DNA from: Amycolatopsis sp. NBC_00345
Lineage (GTDB): Bacteria > Actinomycetota > Actinomycetes > Mycobacteriales > Pseudonocardiaceae
Length of the DNA: 64,000 nt
Reading direction: 5' to 3'
Assembly: GCF_036116635.1 (NCBI RefSeq)
Contig: NZ_CP107995.1
Span: 62,001-126,000, forward strand
This document shows, in pieces, positions 25,201 through 34,800 of this stretch (its first letter is position 1; each line of letters opens with the position of its first letter). The position numbers and the translations under genes were made by a program. The notes under the pieces were generated by a model that worked only from the letters and a program-made list of their open reading frames with translations, made no database searches and had not been told where the DNA came from.

Positions 25201-26155
25201 CGCCGTCGACGACGAGCACGATGTGCGGCAGCTCAGGGGTGTTGGCGGGACGACGGGTGAACGCGGGGCGGTCGCCCAGGTCCGGCCCCAGCAGCCCGGC
25301 CAGCTCCGCGGCCTCCGCGGCGACGAGCCGGCGCGGGCCGGTCGCGTCCGCCTGCGCGGGGGCGGTGGCGTGCGGCAGCCACTTCGCCCAGTCCCAGTCA
25401 TGCGTCCGGTCCGGGTGCACGCAGAACGCGACGCGCAGGTCGGCGGGGGAGTGGAAGGTCACCAGCTGCGCCAGCAGCGCGCGCACCTGGCCGAGAACGT
25501 CCGGGCGCCGGCCGGAGAGGGTGGCCGCCGCGTACGACCGCAGCTGCAGCGAGACCGGCAGGCCCTCCACAGTGGAGTAGGTCCGGATGAAGTGCTTGAG
25601 GTTCGTCGACGAGACCGGGTCCAGGTCCTCCAGCGGCACGGTCTGCGGCGCGCGCAGCGGCGCCGCCAGCGGTTGCGGCCCGGTGGCCGTGCGCACCAGC
25701 GCGAAGTGCCGGTCGGTGCGGCGGCGATCCCAGTGCTGCCCGGTCTCCACGTACGCCCACAGGTCCGCCGGGTCCGGCTGCTGCGCGATCAACGTCGCGC
25801 GCTGCGTGTCCGCGATCGTCCGCACCCGGGTGCGCAGGCCGGCGAGGTAACGCTGGTAGTCGCGGCGCTCCTCGTTGATCTGCGCCTTCTTCGCCATCCC
25901 GCCGCGGCCCAGCGACATGACGACCATGCCGCCCATCGCCGTGATGAACAACGCACCGAAGATCCAGGTCATCACCCCGCCGTCGCGTCCGATGTAGACG
26001 AACGACATCGCGCCCATGCCGAGCATCATCGGCAGGAACATCATGAGCTGCATCAACCCGCCCGAACCGCTCTTGGGCAGCATCGGCGGGGACTGCAGCA
26101 TGATCTCCCCAGGCTGCTCGCCGAGCAGGTCGAGGCGGTCACGGGACGGGCTCAT
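22208..26155 (-). CDS. eccC: Type VII secretion ATPase EccC
   Basis: EccC is the motor and substrate receptor of ESX systems. This single 1315-residue chain has two N-terminal membrane helices (about 30-80) and three FtsK/SpoIIIE ATPase domains. The Walker A motifs are GATGSGKS near 480, GAPQSGKS near 832 and GDVESGKS near 1115. The domain 1 Walker B LLVIIDEF is intact. Domains 2 and 3 have VDNW and VDDY. I chose ATG at 26155 (MSPSRDRL), and an in-frame ATG at 26176 is possible. It is divergent from the substrate operon that leads to eccD. Confidence 0.95.
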   Translation of the reverse strand: MSPSRDRLDLLGEQPGEIMLQSPPMLPKSGSGGLMQLMMFLPMMLGMGAMSFVYIGRDGGVMTWIFGALFITAMGGMVVMSLGRGGMAKKAQINEERRDYQRYLAGLRTRVRTIADTQRATLIAQQPDPADLWAYVETGQHWDRRRTDRHFALVRTATGPQPLAAPLRAPQTVPLEDLDPVSSTNLKHFIRTYSTVEGLPVSLQLRSYAAATLSGRRPDVLGQVRALLAQLVTFHSPADLRVAFCVHPDRTHDWDWAKWLPHATAPAQADATGPRRLVAAEAAELAGLLGPDLGDRPAFTRRPANTPELPHIVLVVDGGGTYGEPRLLAAEGRLGITVLEVGAEQPRAASNDHLLSLHVGADQLGMVVLDGGTEARLGFLGTPDQLDRGAAEALSRMLTPLYQGATVVSETPMSATFGLAGLLGIGDPRDTDTTVTWAPRAARDRLRIPLGVNPEGRPVDLDLKESAEGGMGPHGLVIGATGSGKSELLRTLVTALAVTHSSEKLNLALIDFKGGATFAGMTGLPHTCAVITNLSDDLALVDRMADALNGELLRRQELLHSAGNYASVRDYEKARADGAALRPLPSLLVIIDEFSELLSSRPEFIDLFVAIGRLGRSLGIHLLLASQRLEEGRLRGLDSHLSYRIGLRTFSASESRAVLGVADAYHLPPVPGSAYLKSDNDTLIRLKAAYVSGELPPRSRIVREDGQQLGVLPFLLTPVEVPVSAQPAAPVTETGTGETIIGAMLSRLENRGPEAHQIWLPPLAEPPTLDQLLPPLGEDPERGLCPLGWGGNGKLMIPVALVDKPFEQRRDMLWADFAGGAGHAVIVGAPQSGKSTLMKDIAAMLALTHTPSEVQLFVLDMGGGALAPIAGLPHVSGYATRRDAQRCRRVVAELTTLLEQREEFFAANGIESMATFRQRRAEFTESTEGREFGDVFLFVDNWTTIRQEYEQLEEQITGLASRGLGFGIHVIVSLNQWIGARAQLRDAIGTRFELRLGDPADSSIDRKVAQNVPADRPGRGLTADKLHFLAALPRVDGDQRPDTIGAGGLDLVRRVTAAWPGARAPQVRLLPSEVALDALPAAPSRQITLGIAESNLRPVHLDFATDPHFVAFGDVESGKSSLLRAIATGISAEFTPDEALILVADYRRALLGVVDEPHLLGYAGAENQLTGLVDQCATAMRNRLPGPSVTPEQLRNRSWWRGPDLYVLVDDYELVAAVGRNPLLPLLEFLPQARDIGLHLVIARSSGGAGRALFEPVLQRIRELGSPGLVMSGAKEEGALMGEVKPSPQPPGRGTLVSRRGGTGLVQVAWTKPED

Positions 26156-26228
26156 GCCCCGTATTTTGGCCACCATCGACGCCGTCGCGGTGGGTACTTT
26201 TGCCGTCCGCCGGTCCCCGCACGCGAAC

Positions 26229-26239
26229 TTACCCTCGTC
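26229..26239 (+). promoter_or_regulatory. 11-mer shared with the eccB upstream region, site 1
   Basis: TTACCCTCGTC occurs in the eccC/substrate-operon gap, 49 bp before the GTG at 26288, and again upstream of eccB. A common regulator site is possible. The two tandem response regulators are candidates. Confidence 0.3.
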
Positions 26240-26287
26240 CGAGTCGCCCTCACGGGGGATGCGCCAAACGCGTCAGGAAGGAGAGCC

Positions 26288-27076
26288 GTGGTCACGACCG
26301 GCGAGTACCGGGCGGAGCCCGAGGCCATGCGCTCGACCGTCGGCAACGTCGGCGGCATCATCGCCCACGGCATCAACGCGGTCTCCGACCTGGAGAAGCT
26401 GGTTGTGCAGCCGGCGTCGTTCGCCACCTTCGGCAGCGCGGTCGCCGCGGCCAGCTCGGCACTGCACTCGAGCCAGGTCACGGCCGTGCGCAGCCTGCTT
26501 CAGCTGCTTCAGCAGATCAACGGGCTGGTCAAGAGCAGCGCCGACGCCTACCAGGCGGCGGACCAGGCCGTGGCCGGCGGTTACGGCGGCCACGACGGGA
26601 ATGCCGCGAGCCCGGCCACCACGTCCTCGTCGATCTGGGGCACCCCGCACGCCGGGGAGCTGGCGACGCTCGCGATCAACGACAGCGCCGGCGCCCACGG
26701 CGAGCCCGGCTCGGTGGGCAACGTGCTGCGCTACCTCGGCGACGCCAATCTCGGCAAGCTCGGCGACCACCCGATCACCGACACCCGCTTCCACGGCGTC
26801 TCCGACTTCAACGACTGGCTCGCCGGTGACGCCGGCAACCAGGCCCGTGTGGGCCTCATCGAGGTCTACGCCGGCACCGCGCGCACCTTCGGCGACGTGC
26901 CCGGCGGCGTCCACTCGGGCGACGTCGTGGTGGTGGAGCCGCTGCTGTTCGCCGGCTCGAGCCCGGTGATCGGCGTCGCCGGCGACGGCGGCGCCCTCTA
27001 CAACCACGGCCTGGTGGACCCCGGTCTGCACGGCCTGGCCAAGGTCAGCGTGTACCGGCCCGCGGCCGTCGTCTGA
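26288..27076 (+). CDS. WXG-like ESX substrate with YxxxD signal, 262 aa
   Basis: GTG at 26288 follows AGGAAGGAGAG. The N-terminal 100 residues form a helical hairpin with a YQAAD export signal near residue 89. The C-terminal 160 residues form a separate alpha/beta domain of no recognised family, containing FNDWLAGDAGNQARVGLIEV and a Val-rich strand DVVVVEPLLF. This looks like an ESX-exported protein with an unknown C-terminal effector or structural domain. It opens the plus-strand operon that runs to eccD. Confidence 0.75.
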   Translation: MVTTGEYRAEPEAMRSTVGNVGGIIAHGINAVSDLEKLVVQPASFATFGSAVAAASSALHSSQVTAVRSLLQLLQQINGLVKSSADAYQAADQAVAGGYGGHDGNAASPATTSSSIWGTPHAGELATLAINDSAGAHGEPGSVGNVLRYLGDANLGKLGDHPITDTRFHGVSDFNDWLAGDAGNQARVGLIEVYAGTARTFGDVPGGVHSGDVVVVEPLLFAGSSPVIGVAGDGGALYNHGLVDPGLHGLAKVSVYRPAAVV

Positions 27077-27107
27077 TGACCCCCGATTCCCCACCAAGGT
27101 AGGTGCG

Positions 27108-28196
27108 ATGCTGACTTTCCCGAACTCCAGCGCGATGGACGCCACCGCGTCCTCGGGCGGCCCGATCACCGTGCTGCCGCAGATCGTCACCGGCCAGCCG
27201 GAGCAGATCGCGAAGCACGTGCTGGACCTGCTGCACAAGGCGACCGAGTTCACGTCGCTCTACACGGAGCTGACGAAGGCCGCGGACGCGCTCGGCAAGA
27301 CCTGGTCCGGCGCCGCGTCGGAATCGGCGCTGAAGAAGATCACCGACTCGCTCGCACAGCTGACCAAGATCATCGGCGTGGTGCAGAAGGGCGCCGAGCT
27401 GCTGGGGGTGTCCGGCACGCTGATCAAGACCGCGCAAGAGGCTTACCGCGCGGTGGTTTCGGCGGTGAACCCGACCGTCGCTTCGCTGATGTCGAACTGG
27501 TGGACCTACGGCGCCGCGGTGGCGTTGTCGACGGCGACGAGCGCTTCGCTGCGCGCGTTCATCACCTCGGTCGGCGCGCTGCTGAAGGCGCTCGGCGCGG
27601 TCGACCTGGCCAACCAGATCACGCAGGTGGCGCAGATCATCGGCGAGATCGAGAAGCTGTTCCACGGCGGGGACGCGGGCGCCGCGACCACCGCCGGGGC
27701 CGCGGGCAACTCCACCGTCTCCGGCACCCCGGTGACCGCGCCGGTCACGCCCGCGCCGGTGGCCAGCGCGTCCGGGCAGCAGGCGGTCAACGGCGCGACC
27801 GCGGGCGGCACCGGCGGCGGTGGTGCGACCGCGGGTGGCACGGGCACGACCGCGGGTGGAACCGGTGGTGGCAACGGGGTTCCGGCCGGACAGCCGTCGT
27901 TCACGAACTACACGCCGCCCGCGCTGGGCACCGGTACCGCGAACGGCACCCCGCTGGACCCGTCGAACAGCTGGATCGCGGTCGACCCCTCGACCACAGC
28001 GCCCACCACGCCGACGGCACCGGCGGCCCCGGTCGCTCCCTCCGGCGCGAACGAGGTGGTCATCCACACCGACCTGTCCACCGGCCAGTCGACGGTCGAG
28101 GCGCCCTCGGGCCAGGACCTCGACATCAACCTGGACCTCACCTACAACGGCCAGCATTTCCAGCAGCACGTGGACATCGACGCGAAGGGCGCCTAG
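27108..28196 (+). CDS. WXG-domain ESX substrate with Gly/Thr-rich linker, 362 aa
   Basis: The N-terminal helical region carries the WxG turn KTWSGAASESALKK near residue 68. A hydrophobic helical stretch spans about 120-175. A low-complexity Gly/Thr/Ala linker spans about 190-260. The compact C-terminal end contains VVIHTDLSTGQSTVE. Length and layout suit an LXG/WXG-type exported protein. The next gene starts 3 nt after its stop. I see no recognisable catalytic motif. Confidence 0.7.
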   Translation: MLTFPNSSAMDATASSGGPITVLPQIVTGQPEQIAKHVLDLLHKATEFTSLYTELTKAADALGKTWSGAASESALKKITDSLAQLTKIIGVVQKGAELLGVSGTLIKTAQEAYRAVVSAVNPTVASLMSNWWTYGAAVALSTATSASLRAFITSVGALLKALGAVDLANQITQVAQIIGEIEKLFHGGDAGAATTAGAAGNSTVSGTPVTAPVTPAPVASASGQQAVNGATAGGTGGGGATAGGTGTTAGGTGGGNGVPAGQPSFTNYTPPALGTGTANGTPLDPSNSWIAVDPSTTAPTTPTAPAAPVAPSGANEVVIHTDLSTGQSTVEAPSGQDLDINLDLTYNGQHFQQHVDIDAKGA

Positions 28197-28199
28197 GCC

Positions 28200-29555
28200 A
28201 TGGCCGCCGTCGACGCCTCCGGAGTGGTCAGCTCGGTGCTGTCGAGCTACCGGAACGTGCTGGTGGAGTACCAGCGCCGGGTCACCGGCGACCCGGCGGC
28301 GCTGAACGCCGCGTCGCAGCGGTGCGGCACCCAGGCGTCGACGGTGACCGGCAAGGCGACCGAGATTTCCGAGTCGGCCAAGGAACTTCACACCGACTGG
28401 GACGGCGACGCCTACACCGCGTACACCACCGCGGCGGAAAAGCTGGCCGAAGACCTGAACGAGCACGCCACGAAACTGGCGGACCAGGGCAAAAGGCTGG
28501 CCACGGCGGCGCAGTTGCTGCAGTCGGCGCGCGCGGCCGTGGACTCCGTGCTCGCGCAGTTCGACCAGTACGGCGCCCAGCTGACCAGCCAGGCCAAGGC
28601 GGCCGACGCGAACGCGGTCGGCGCGTTCATCTCCGCCGCCCGTCAGCTCGGCGAACAGGCGGTGGCCGCGGCGAAGCAGGTCTCCGACGAGCTGGCCGAG
28701 GCGCTGGCGCAGCTGTTCCCGCCCGAGGGCGTCGGACGGCTGGAGCACGAGCTGGGCAAGTGGGGCGCGGGCGCGTTGCACTGGCTCAACGGCGAGCCGC
28801 TGGACGGCCGCCGGCGCCCGCGCACCGTGCCGTCCTGGTTCGGCAACTCCGGCTGGAAGAAGCTCACCGCGAACGGCCTCGAGGGCACGCGCGCGCCGAA
28901 GAAGGCGAACACGCCCTTCGGCCAGCCCGAGCCCGAGGGGTTCAAGGACAAGCTCGCCAAGAGCACCGAGATCACGTACGCGAAGACGCAGCACGAGCAG
29001 GACGGCCTCGACCCGGAGTACGACGGGAAGATCACTTCGCAGGGCTGGGACGCGAAGGCGTCCGGGCACGCGGAACTCGCGGCGCTGCACGAGGAAATCC
29101 AAGGCAAGCAGGAGTGGGGCGTCGCGGAGGCCAGTGCGAAGGGCACGGCGTTCGCGGGCGGTGAGGTGTCCGGCTCGGCGCAGCTCGGGGCGCACGGCCT
29201 CGGCGTGCACGGTGACGTGTTCGTCGGCGGCAAGGTCGAGGGTGAGGTGGCGGCCGACGTCGCGGGCGTTGGTGTCGGGGCGAACGGCACGCTGCAGTAC
29301 GGCCTCGGCGCGCAGCTCGACGGGCAGGCGGTCTACGACGCCGGGCACATCAAGGTCAACTTCAAGGCCGGCGTCGCGCTCGGCCTTGGCGCGGGTGTGG
29401 GCGCGAAGATCGACATCGACCTGCCGAAGCTGGGCCACACCATCACCGAGTACGGCGGCGCGGCCGTCGACGCGGTCGGCTCCACCGCGAGCCAGGCGGC
29501 CGACGCCGTCGGCCACGCGTGGGACGACGCCAGTAACTACGTGGGCTCGTGGTGA
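28200..29555 (+). CDS. WXG-domain ESX substrate with glycine-rich beta region, 451 aa
   Basis: The N-terminal helical hairpin spans about 1-150, with TDWDGDAYTAY (W-x-G) near residue 64. A linker with basic and Pro residues (about 195-265) follows. The 150-residue C-terminal part has alternating Gly/Ala/Val strands (for example VGGKVEGEVAADVAGVGVG), like repeat regions of bacterial exoproteins. No catalytic motif is visible, so it may be structural or pore-like. It overlaps the next gene at GTGA. Confidence 0.7.
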   Translation: MAAVDASGVVSSVLSSYRNVLVEYQRRVTGDPAALNAASQRCGTQASTVTGKATEISESAKELHTDWDGDAYTAYTTAAEKLAEDLNEHATKLADQGKRLATAAQLLQSARAAVDSVLAQFDQYGAQLTSQAKAADANAVGAFISAARQLGEQAVAAAKQVSDELAEALAQLFPPEGVGRLEHELGKWGAGALHWLNGEPLDGRRRPRTVPSWFGNSGWKKLTANGLEGTRAPKKANTPFGQPEPEGFKDKLAKSTEITYAKTQHEQDGLDPEYDGKITSQGWDAKASGHAELAALHEEIQGKQEWGVAEASAKGTAFAGGEVSGSAQLGAHGLGVHGDVFVGGKVEGEVAADVAGVGVGANGTLQYGLGAQLDGQAVYDAGHIKVNFKAGVALGLGAGVGAKIDIDLPKLGHTITEYGGAAVDAVGSTASQAADAVGHAWDDASNYVGSW

Positions 29556-30070
29556 GCGGTATGGCTTCGGACACGGTCTCGCTCCCGCTGGGCTTCGACG
29601 TCCCCGAGGGGTGGACGCCGCTCGAACCGGCGGAAGCGGGCGCGCCGGGGGTGGTGTTCGTCGCCGTGCACCGCGAGCCGGGCGCGGATTTCACCCCGAA
29701 CATCACGCTCGGCGTGCGGCAACGGCCCGATGCGACTCCCATGCCGGACATCGCCGAGGAGGCCGTGGAGCGGCTCGGCCGCACCATGGCGCTGCTCGAC
29801 GTGGTCAGCCGGCAGGAGCTCGGCGACGCCACCGCGCCCGGTGTCACGCAGGTGCTGCGGATGCGCACCGGCGAGGGCCAGGACCTGGTGCAGACCCAGG
29901 TCCACCTGTCCGTGCCCGGCCCCGACGGGCCCGTCGACCGCGTGGTGCTGGAACTCGTCTTCACCGCCGCGCCCGAGGCCGCGCACCGCCTCACCCCCGA
30001 CTTCCGGCAGTTCGTCGCCAGCGTGCGCCTGCGCCGGAAAAACCCCGCAGGAGAAGGAGAACCGTCGTGA
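29552..30070 (+). CDS. DcrB/LpqN-like small protein in the ESX operon
   Basis: The protein has about 172 residues, with PLGFDVPEGWTPLEP near the start and the segment VDRVVLELVFTAAP near 130, a pattern of the Mog1/PsbP-like fold seen in DcrB and LpqN. It has no signal peptide or lipobox, so it is likely cytoplasmic. GTG 29552 gives a GTGA overlap with the upstream stop, and ATG 29561 is an alternative. It is coupled to the YbaB-type gene behind it. A chaperone role for ESX substrates is a guess from the position. Confidence 0.6.
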   Translation: MSGMASDTVSLPLGFDVPEGWTPLEPAEAGAPGVVFVAVHREPGADFTPNITLGVRQRPDATPMPDIAEEAVERLGRTMALLDVVSRQELGDATAPGVTQVLRMRTGEGQDLVQTQVHLSVPGPDGPVDRVVLELVFTAAPEAAHRLTPDFRQFVASVRLRRKNPAGEGEPS

Positions 30071-30390
30071 CCGACCCCTATGCCGTGCCGGACATGGACG
30101 AGCTGCTGGCGCAGGTCCGCCGGCAGACCGACGAGGTCCAGCGCATCCAGCGCTCGGTGGAGGCGATGGAGGTCAAGGCGGCCTCCCGGCAGAACGAGGT
30201 CACCGTCGTGCTGCGCGGCGACGGCCGGTTCACCTCGATCGACATCGACCCGCGCGCCATCCGGGAGTACGACGCCCGCAACCTCTCGGAGATCGTGCTG
30301 GAGGCCGTGAACGCGGGCCTGCAGAAGCTGGCCGAGACGAGCAGCGCGAAGTTCGCCCCGGTGATCGAGGCGTCCAGGTCCGTGCAGTGA
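30067..30390 (+). CDS. YbaB/EbfC family protein in the ESX operon
   Basis: The protein has 107 residues, with an N-terminal coiled-coil helix (about 10-35) and a YbaB-like strand segment, VTVVLRGDGRFTSIDIDP near residue 48. YbaB/EbfC proteins bind DNA in some bacteria, and EspL of the mycobacterial ESX-1 locus belongs to this family, so its presence here is in keeping with ESX clusters. It is coupled on both sides by GTGA overlaps (with the upstream gene and with eccD). Confidence 0.8.
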   Translation: MTDPYAVPDMDELLAQVRRQTDEVQRIQRSVEAMEVKAASRQNEVTVVLRGDGRFTSIDIDPRAIREYDARNLSEIVLEAVNAGLQKLAETSSAKFAPVIEASRSVQ

Positions 30391-31769
30391 GCGCGCCCGC
30401 CGCGCTGGCCGGCTCGACCCGGCGCGTGACGATCGTGACGCCGCGGGCCCGGGTGGACGTCGCGCTGCCGCAGCAGAGCACGTTCGCCGAGCTGGTGCCC
30501 CAGCTGGTGCGGCTGGCCGGCGCGTCCGGCCAGGCCGCGGCCGAGCACCCGGGCTGGGTGCTCTCCCGGCTCGGCGGCGCGCCGCTCGCGCTCGGCCTCA
30601 CTGTGGCCGCCGCGCAGGTGCGCGACGGCGAAGTGCTGCACCTGACCCCGCGGGAGCGCCCGCGGGGTCCGCTGCTGTTCGACGACGTGGTGGACTCGAT
30701 CGCCAGCGTCGGGGAGTCCGCGTCGAACGCGTGGGGCCCGCGGATCGCGCGCCGGTCCGGGATCGCGGCGGCCGTGGTGCTGCTGCTCGGCGGCGGGCTG
30801 CTGGTGCAGGCGGCCACCTCGGGCAGTGCGCTCGCGCCGATCAGCACCGGGCTGCTCGCGGTGGTGCTGCTGCTCGGCGGAGGCGCGCTGAGCCGCGCGT
30901 ACGGCGATTCGGGCGCGGGCTCGGCCGGCGCACTGGCCGGCGTCGGCGTCGCGCTGCTCGCCGGGATGTCGATCGTGGCGCCGCACCCGGTCTTCTCGCT
31001 CTCGGCCGGCCCGCTGGCCGCGGGACTGGCCGCGGTGACCGTTTACGGCGTGCTGGCCGCGGTGTCCGTCGCCGACCGGTTGCCGTGGTTCGTCGCGATC
31101 ACGGTCTCGGCGGGGTTCGGCGCGATCACCACGGGCGTGGTGCTGCTGGCGGGCGTGAAGCCGGTCGCGGCGGCCGCCGTCGCCGCCGTGGTGGCGACCG
31201 CGCTGGCCGCCGTCGCGCCGATGCTCGCGCTGCGCCTGGGCCGGCTGCCGCTGCCGCGCGTGCCGGACGACATGGAGTCCTTCCGCGCCAACGAACAGCC
31301 GTCGTTCGGCGAGGACATGGTCGGCCGGACCACCCACGCGCAGGCGTTGCTGACCGGGCTGCTCGTGGCGCTCGGCCTGGTGGCGCTGGCGTCGGCGATC
31401 ACGCTCGCCTCGGCGGGCGGGCCGTGGGAGGCCGGGCTGACGGGACTGCTGGGCGTCGGGTGGATCCAGCGCTCGCGCTCCTACGCCGGCCGCACGCAAC
31501 GCCTGGTGCTGGCGGGCTTCGGCGTGGTGATCCTGCTGACAGCCGGCGGCTGGCTCCTCGCGGACGGCAACCGCATGGCGATCTTCGTGGCCGGCGTGGT
31601 CTTCGTGCTCGCCGCGGTCGTCTGCCTGTCGTACGCCACCCGCGTGGCCCGCGGGGTGCGCTCGCCGTACTGGTCGCGGCTGCTGGACGTCTCGGAATTC
31701 CTGGTGCTGCTGGCTTTGGTGCCGTTCGTGGCGATGATCGCGGGGGTCTACCAGGCGGTGCGGGGCTGA
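30387..31769 (+). CDS. eccD: Type VII secretion membrane protein EccD
   Basis: EccD forms the bulk of the ESX membrane pore complex. GTG at 30387 overlaps the YbaB-type stop. The 460-residue protein has a cytoplasmic ubiquitin-like (YukD) domain (about 8-85) and then about eleven membrane helices beginning near residue 128, with the usual cytoplasmic loop (PRVPDDMESFRANEQPSF near 292) between helices. This is the expected architecture and size. Confidence 0.93.
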   Translation: MSAPAALAGSTRRVTIVTPRARVDVALPQQSTFAELVPQLVRLAGASGQAAAEHPGWVLSRLGGAPLALGLTVAAAQVRDGEVLHLTPRERPRGPLLFDDVVDSIASVGESASNAWGPRIARRSGIAAAVVLLLGGGLLVQAATSGSALAPISTGLLAVVLLLGGGALSRAYGDSGAGSAGALAGVGVALLAGMSIVAPHPVFSLSAGPLAAGLAAVTVYGVLAAVSVADRLPWFVAITVSAGFGAITTGVVLLAGVKPVAAAAVAAVVATALAAVAPMLALRLGRLPLPRVPDDMESFRANEQPSFGEDMVGRTTHAQALLTGLLVALGLVALASAITLASAGGPWEAGLTGLLGVGWIQRSRSYAGRTQRLVLAGFGVVILLTAGGWLLADGNRMAIFVAGVVFVLAAVVCLSYATRVARGVRSPYWSRLLDVSEFLVLLALVPFVAMIAGVYQAVRG

Positions 31770-31779
31770 CCGTCCCGCA

Positions 31780-31787
31780 AGGGTAAT
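31780..31787 (-). promoter_or_regulatory. Inverted ATTACCCT upstream of the RHS toxin gene
   Basis: The minus strand reads ATTACCCT here, matching the 5' part of the 11-mer sites before eccB and the substrate operon. It lies 65 bp upstream of the toxin start. It is short, so it may be chance. Confidence 0.2.
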
Positions 31788-31851
31788 CAGGGCAGAGGTC
31801 TGGTAATTTCGGCGGTTGGCACTGGACCACCGAGATGGCAGGAACGCGCGC

Positions 31852-34800
31852 GTGAGCAACCCGTTGATTGCGCCGACGGAGGATTCGACCAAGGCGTATT
31901 CGGGCATTTCGCTCGCCGAATCGGCCGCCGGGTTGTCGGATGCGATCAAGTCGGGTGACTGGGCGTCGGTCGCGATGGGCGCGGTCGGCACCGCGCTGGA
32001 CGCGCTGTCGATGGCGATGGACCCGTTCGGCGCGATCCTGGCCGCGGGCGTGAGCTGGCTGATGGAGCACGTCGGCCCGCTCAAGGAAGCGCTCAATGCC
32101 CTGACTGGCAACGCGGATGAGATCGCGGCCCAGTCGCAGACGTGGGCGAATGTGGCGAAGGAACTGGAAAGCGTCGGCCAGGACCTGGACGCGATGGTGA
32201 AGGCCGACCTGCAGTCCTGGACCGGGCCGGCGGGTGACGCGTACCGGCAGCGGACGCAGGACACGGTGGCGTTGCTGCAGTCGGCGCAGAAGGGCTGCGA
32301 AGGCGCCTCCAGCGGGGTGAAGACCGCGGGCGAAGTCGTCGCCGCCGTCCGCACCCTGGTCCGCGACGTCATCTCCGAGCTGGTCGGGCACATGATCAGC
32401 TGGGCGCTGCAGGTGGTGTTCACCCTCGGCATCGGCCTGACCTGGGTCGTGCCGCAGGTGGTCGCCGCCGTCGCGAAGACCGCGTCGTCGATCGCGAGCG
32501 TGACGACGAAGCTGGTCAAGGCGCTCAAGGCGCTGGTCCCGCTGCTGAAGAAGGCCGGGACCCTGTTCGAGGACGCCGGCAAGGCGCTGAAGGGCATCAA
32601 GGGCGGCAAGGTTTCCGCCCCGCCGAAGGTGTCCAAGGTCGACGGCCCGCCGAAAGCCCCGAAGCCCAAGCCCAAGGGCGGCGAAGGCGGTGGCACGCCC
32701 AAGAGCGGCGACGACTCCGTCACCACGTCCGGCGATCATTCCGGGTCCGACGGCGGCGGTTCGACCACGACGTCGGGGGATCACCCGGCCCCGAAGCCGG
32801 ACGAGCCCAACGCCACCGGCGGGGAAAACCCGCCGGTGCAGCCCAAGCCCGAGCCGGAGCCCGCCGAGCTGCCCGGCGATAAGCCCAATGGCGCCACCGG
32901 AGACAAAACACCGCCGGGCGACAATCGGGGCACCGCCGTCGGCAAGAACGGCCGCGTCTGCGAAACCGACCCGGTCGACGTCGCCACGGGCGAGATGGTG
33001 CTCGACCAGACCGACCTGGTGCTGCCGCTGCGGCTCGAGCTGTCGCTGGAGCGCATGCACGTGTCCTCCTACCGCGCGGGCCGCTGGTTCGGCGCGTCCT
33101 GGGCGTCCACAGTGGACCAGCGGCTCGAGGTCGGCCGCGAGGGCGTCCGCTACTTCTCGCCCGACGGCATGATCCTGGTGTACCCGCTGCCCGCGCCGGG
33201 CGCCTCGGTCCTGCCGGAGGAGGGCCCGCGGCTGTCGCTGACGCGGCGGCTCGACGGCGGTTACGTGCTCGAAGCGCCGGTGCGCGCCACCCTTCTGCGG
33301 TTCGACCCGGTGCCCGGCGAACGCGACGGCGTGCTTCCGCTCACCACGGTGACCGGGGCCGGGCAGAGCTACGACATCGAGTACGGCCCGGACGCGACCC
33401 CGCTGCGGATCCGGCACTCCGACGGCTACCAGGTCGAGTTCACCACCTCCCGCGGCCGGATCACCGCGATCTCCGTGGTGGACCCCGAAGCGGGGGTGCG
33501 GGCGGCGGCCACCCGCTATGGCTACGACGCCGACGGCAGGCTCACCCAGGTGGTGAACTCCTCGGGCCGTCCGATGCTGTTCGACTACGACGCCCACGGC
33601 CGCATCACCGGCTGGCAGGACCGCAACGGCACCTGGTACCGCTACGTCTACGACGCCGCCGGCCGGTGCGTGAAGACGGTGGGGGACAAGGGTTTCCGCG
33701 ACGGCAGCTTCGCCTACGACCGCGAGCGGCTCGTCACCACCTACACCGACTCGCTCGGCCACCACACCGAGTACCACCTCAACGAGGCCAACCAGGTCGT
33801 GCGCGAGGTCGACGCGGCGGGCCACACCCGGGAGTCCACCTGGGACCGGTACGACCGGCTCCTCGCCCGCACCGACCAGCTCGGGCGCGTCACCTCCTAC
33901 GAGTACGACGACGGCGGCGCGCTGAGCCGGGTCGTCCGGCCGGACGGCAGCGTGGTGCACGTCCACCTGCGCGAGGGCGCCGTCGCCGCGATCAGCGTGC
34001 GCGACGCCGAGCGCACCTGGACGCGGGTCTACGACGAGGCGCCGGACCCGTTCGCCGGGCAGCTCGGCGTCGCGGCGGTGTTCCGCCACCAGGGCATCGG
34101 CAGCACCGCGCCGGACGCGGTCGAGGAGGCCGAGCAGCCGTCGGACACCTACGTCCCCGACATGTTCGGCCGTCCCGCGCTGGTCGCGGCGCCCGGCGGG
34201 CAGGTGCGCCTGGACTGGACCGTCGAGGGGCTACGAGCCGCCCGAGTCGGTCCCGGCGGCGGCCGTGCACAGTGGACTTACGACGCCGAAGGCAACGACG
34301 TCGCGCACGTCGACGAAGCCGGCGCGGTCACGCGGCGAGAGTACGGGCCGTTCGACGTCGTGGTGGCCACTGTGGACGCGGCCGGGGCGCGCACCACGTA
34401 CGCCTACGACACCGAGCTGCGGCTCGCGTCGGTGACCAACCCGCTCGGCCTGACCTGGCGCTACCTGCGCGACCACGAGGGCCGCATCACCGAGGAACGC
34501 GACTTCGACGGGCGCACGCTGCGCTTCGAGTACGACGCCATGGGCCGGCTGGCCCGCTCGCTGAACGGGCTCGGCGAACTGGTCGAGTACACCTACGACA
34601 CGCTGGGCAACGTCGTCGAGCGGCGCACGCCGTCGGGGCTCACCACCTACTCCTACGACCCGGTCGGCCGGCTCGTCCGCGCGGCCAACGCCGACGCGGT
34701 CATCGAATACGAGCGTGACGAACGCGGCCGCGTGGTCGCCCAGACCACCAACGGCCGCACCACCACGTTCGCCTACGACGCGGACGGCGGCCGGGTCCAC

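Noticed and set aside
30078..32726. 882-codon open frame on the minus strand opposite eccD and the toxin start
   Set aside because: It lies antisense to clear genes with good ribosome sites. The translation is Arg/His/Ala-rich with no domain, as expected from GC-rich wobble positions.
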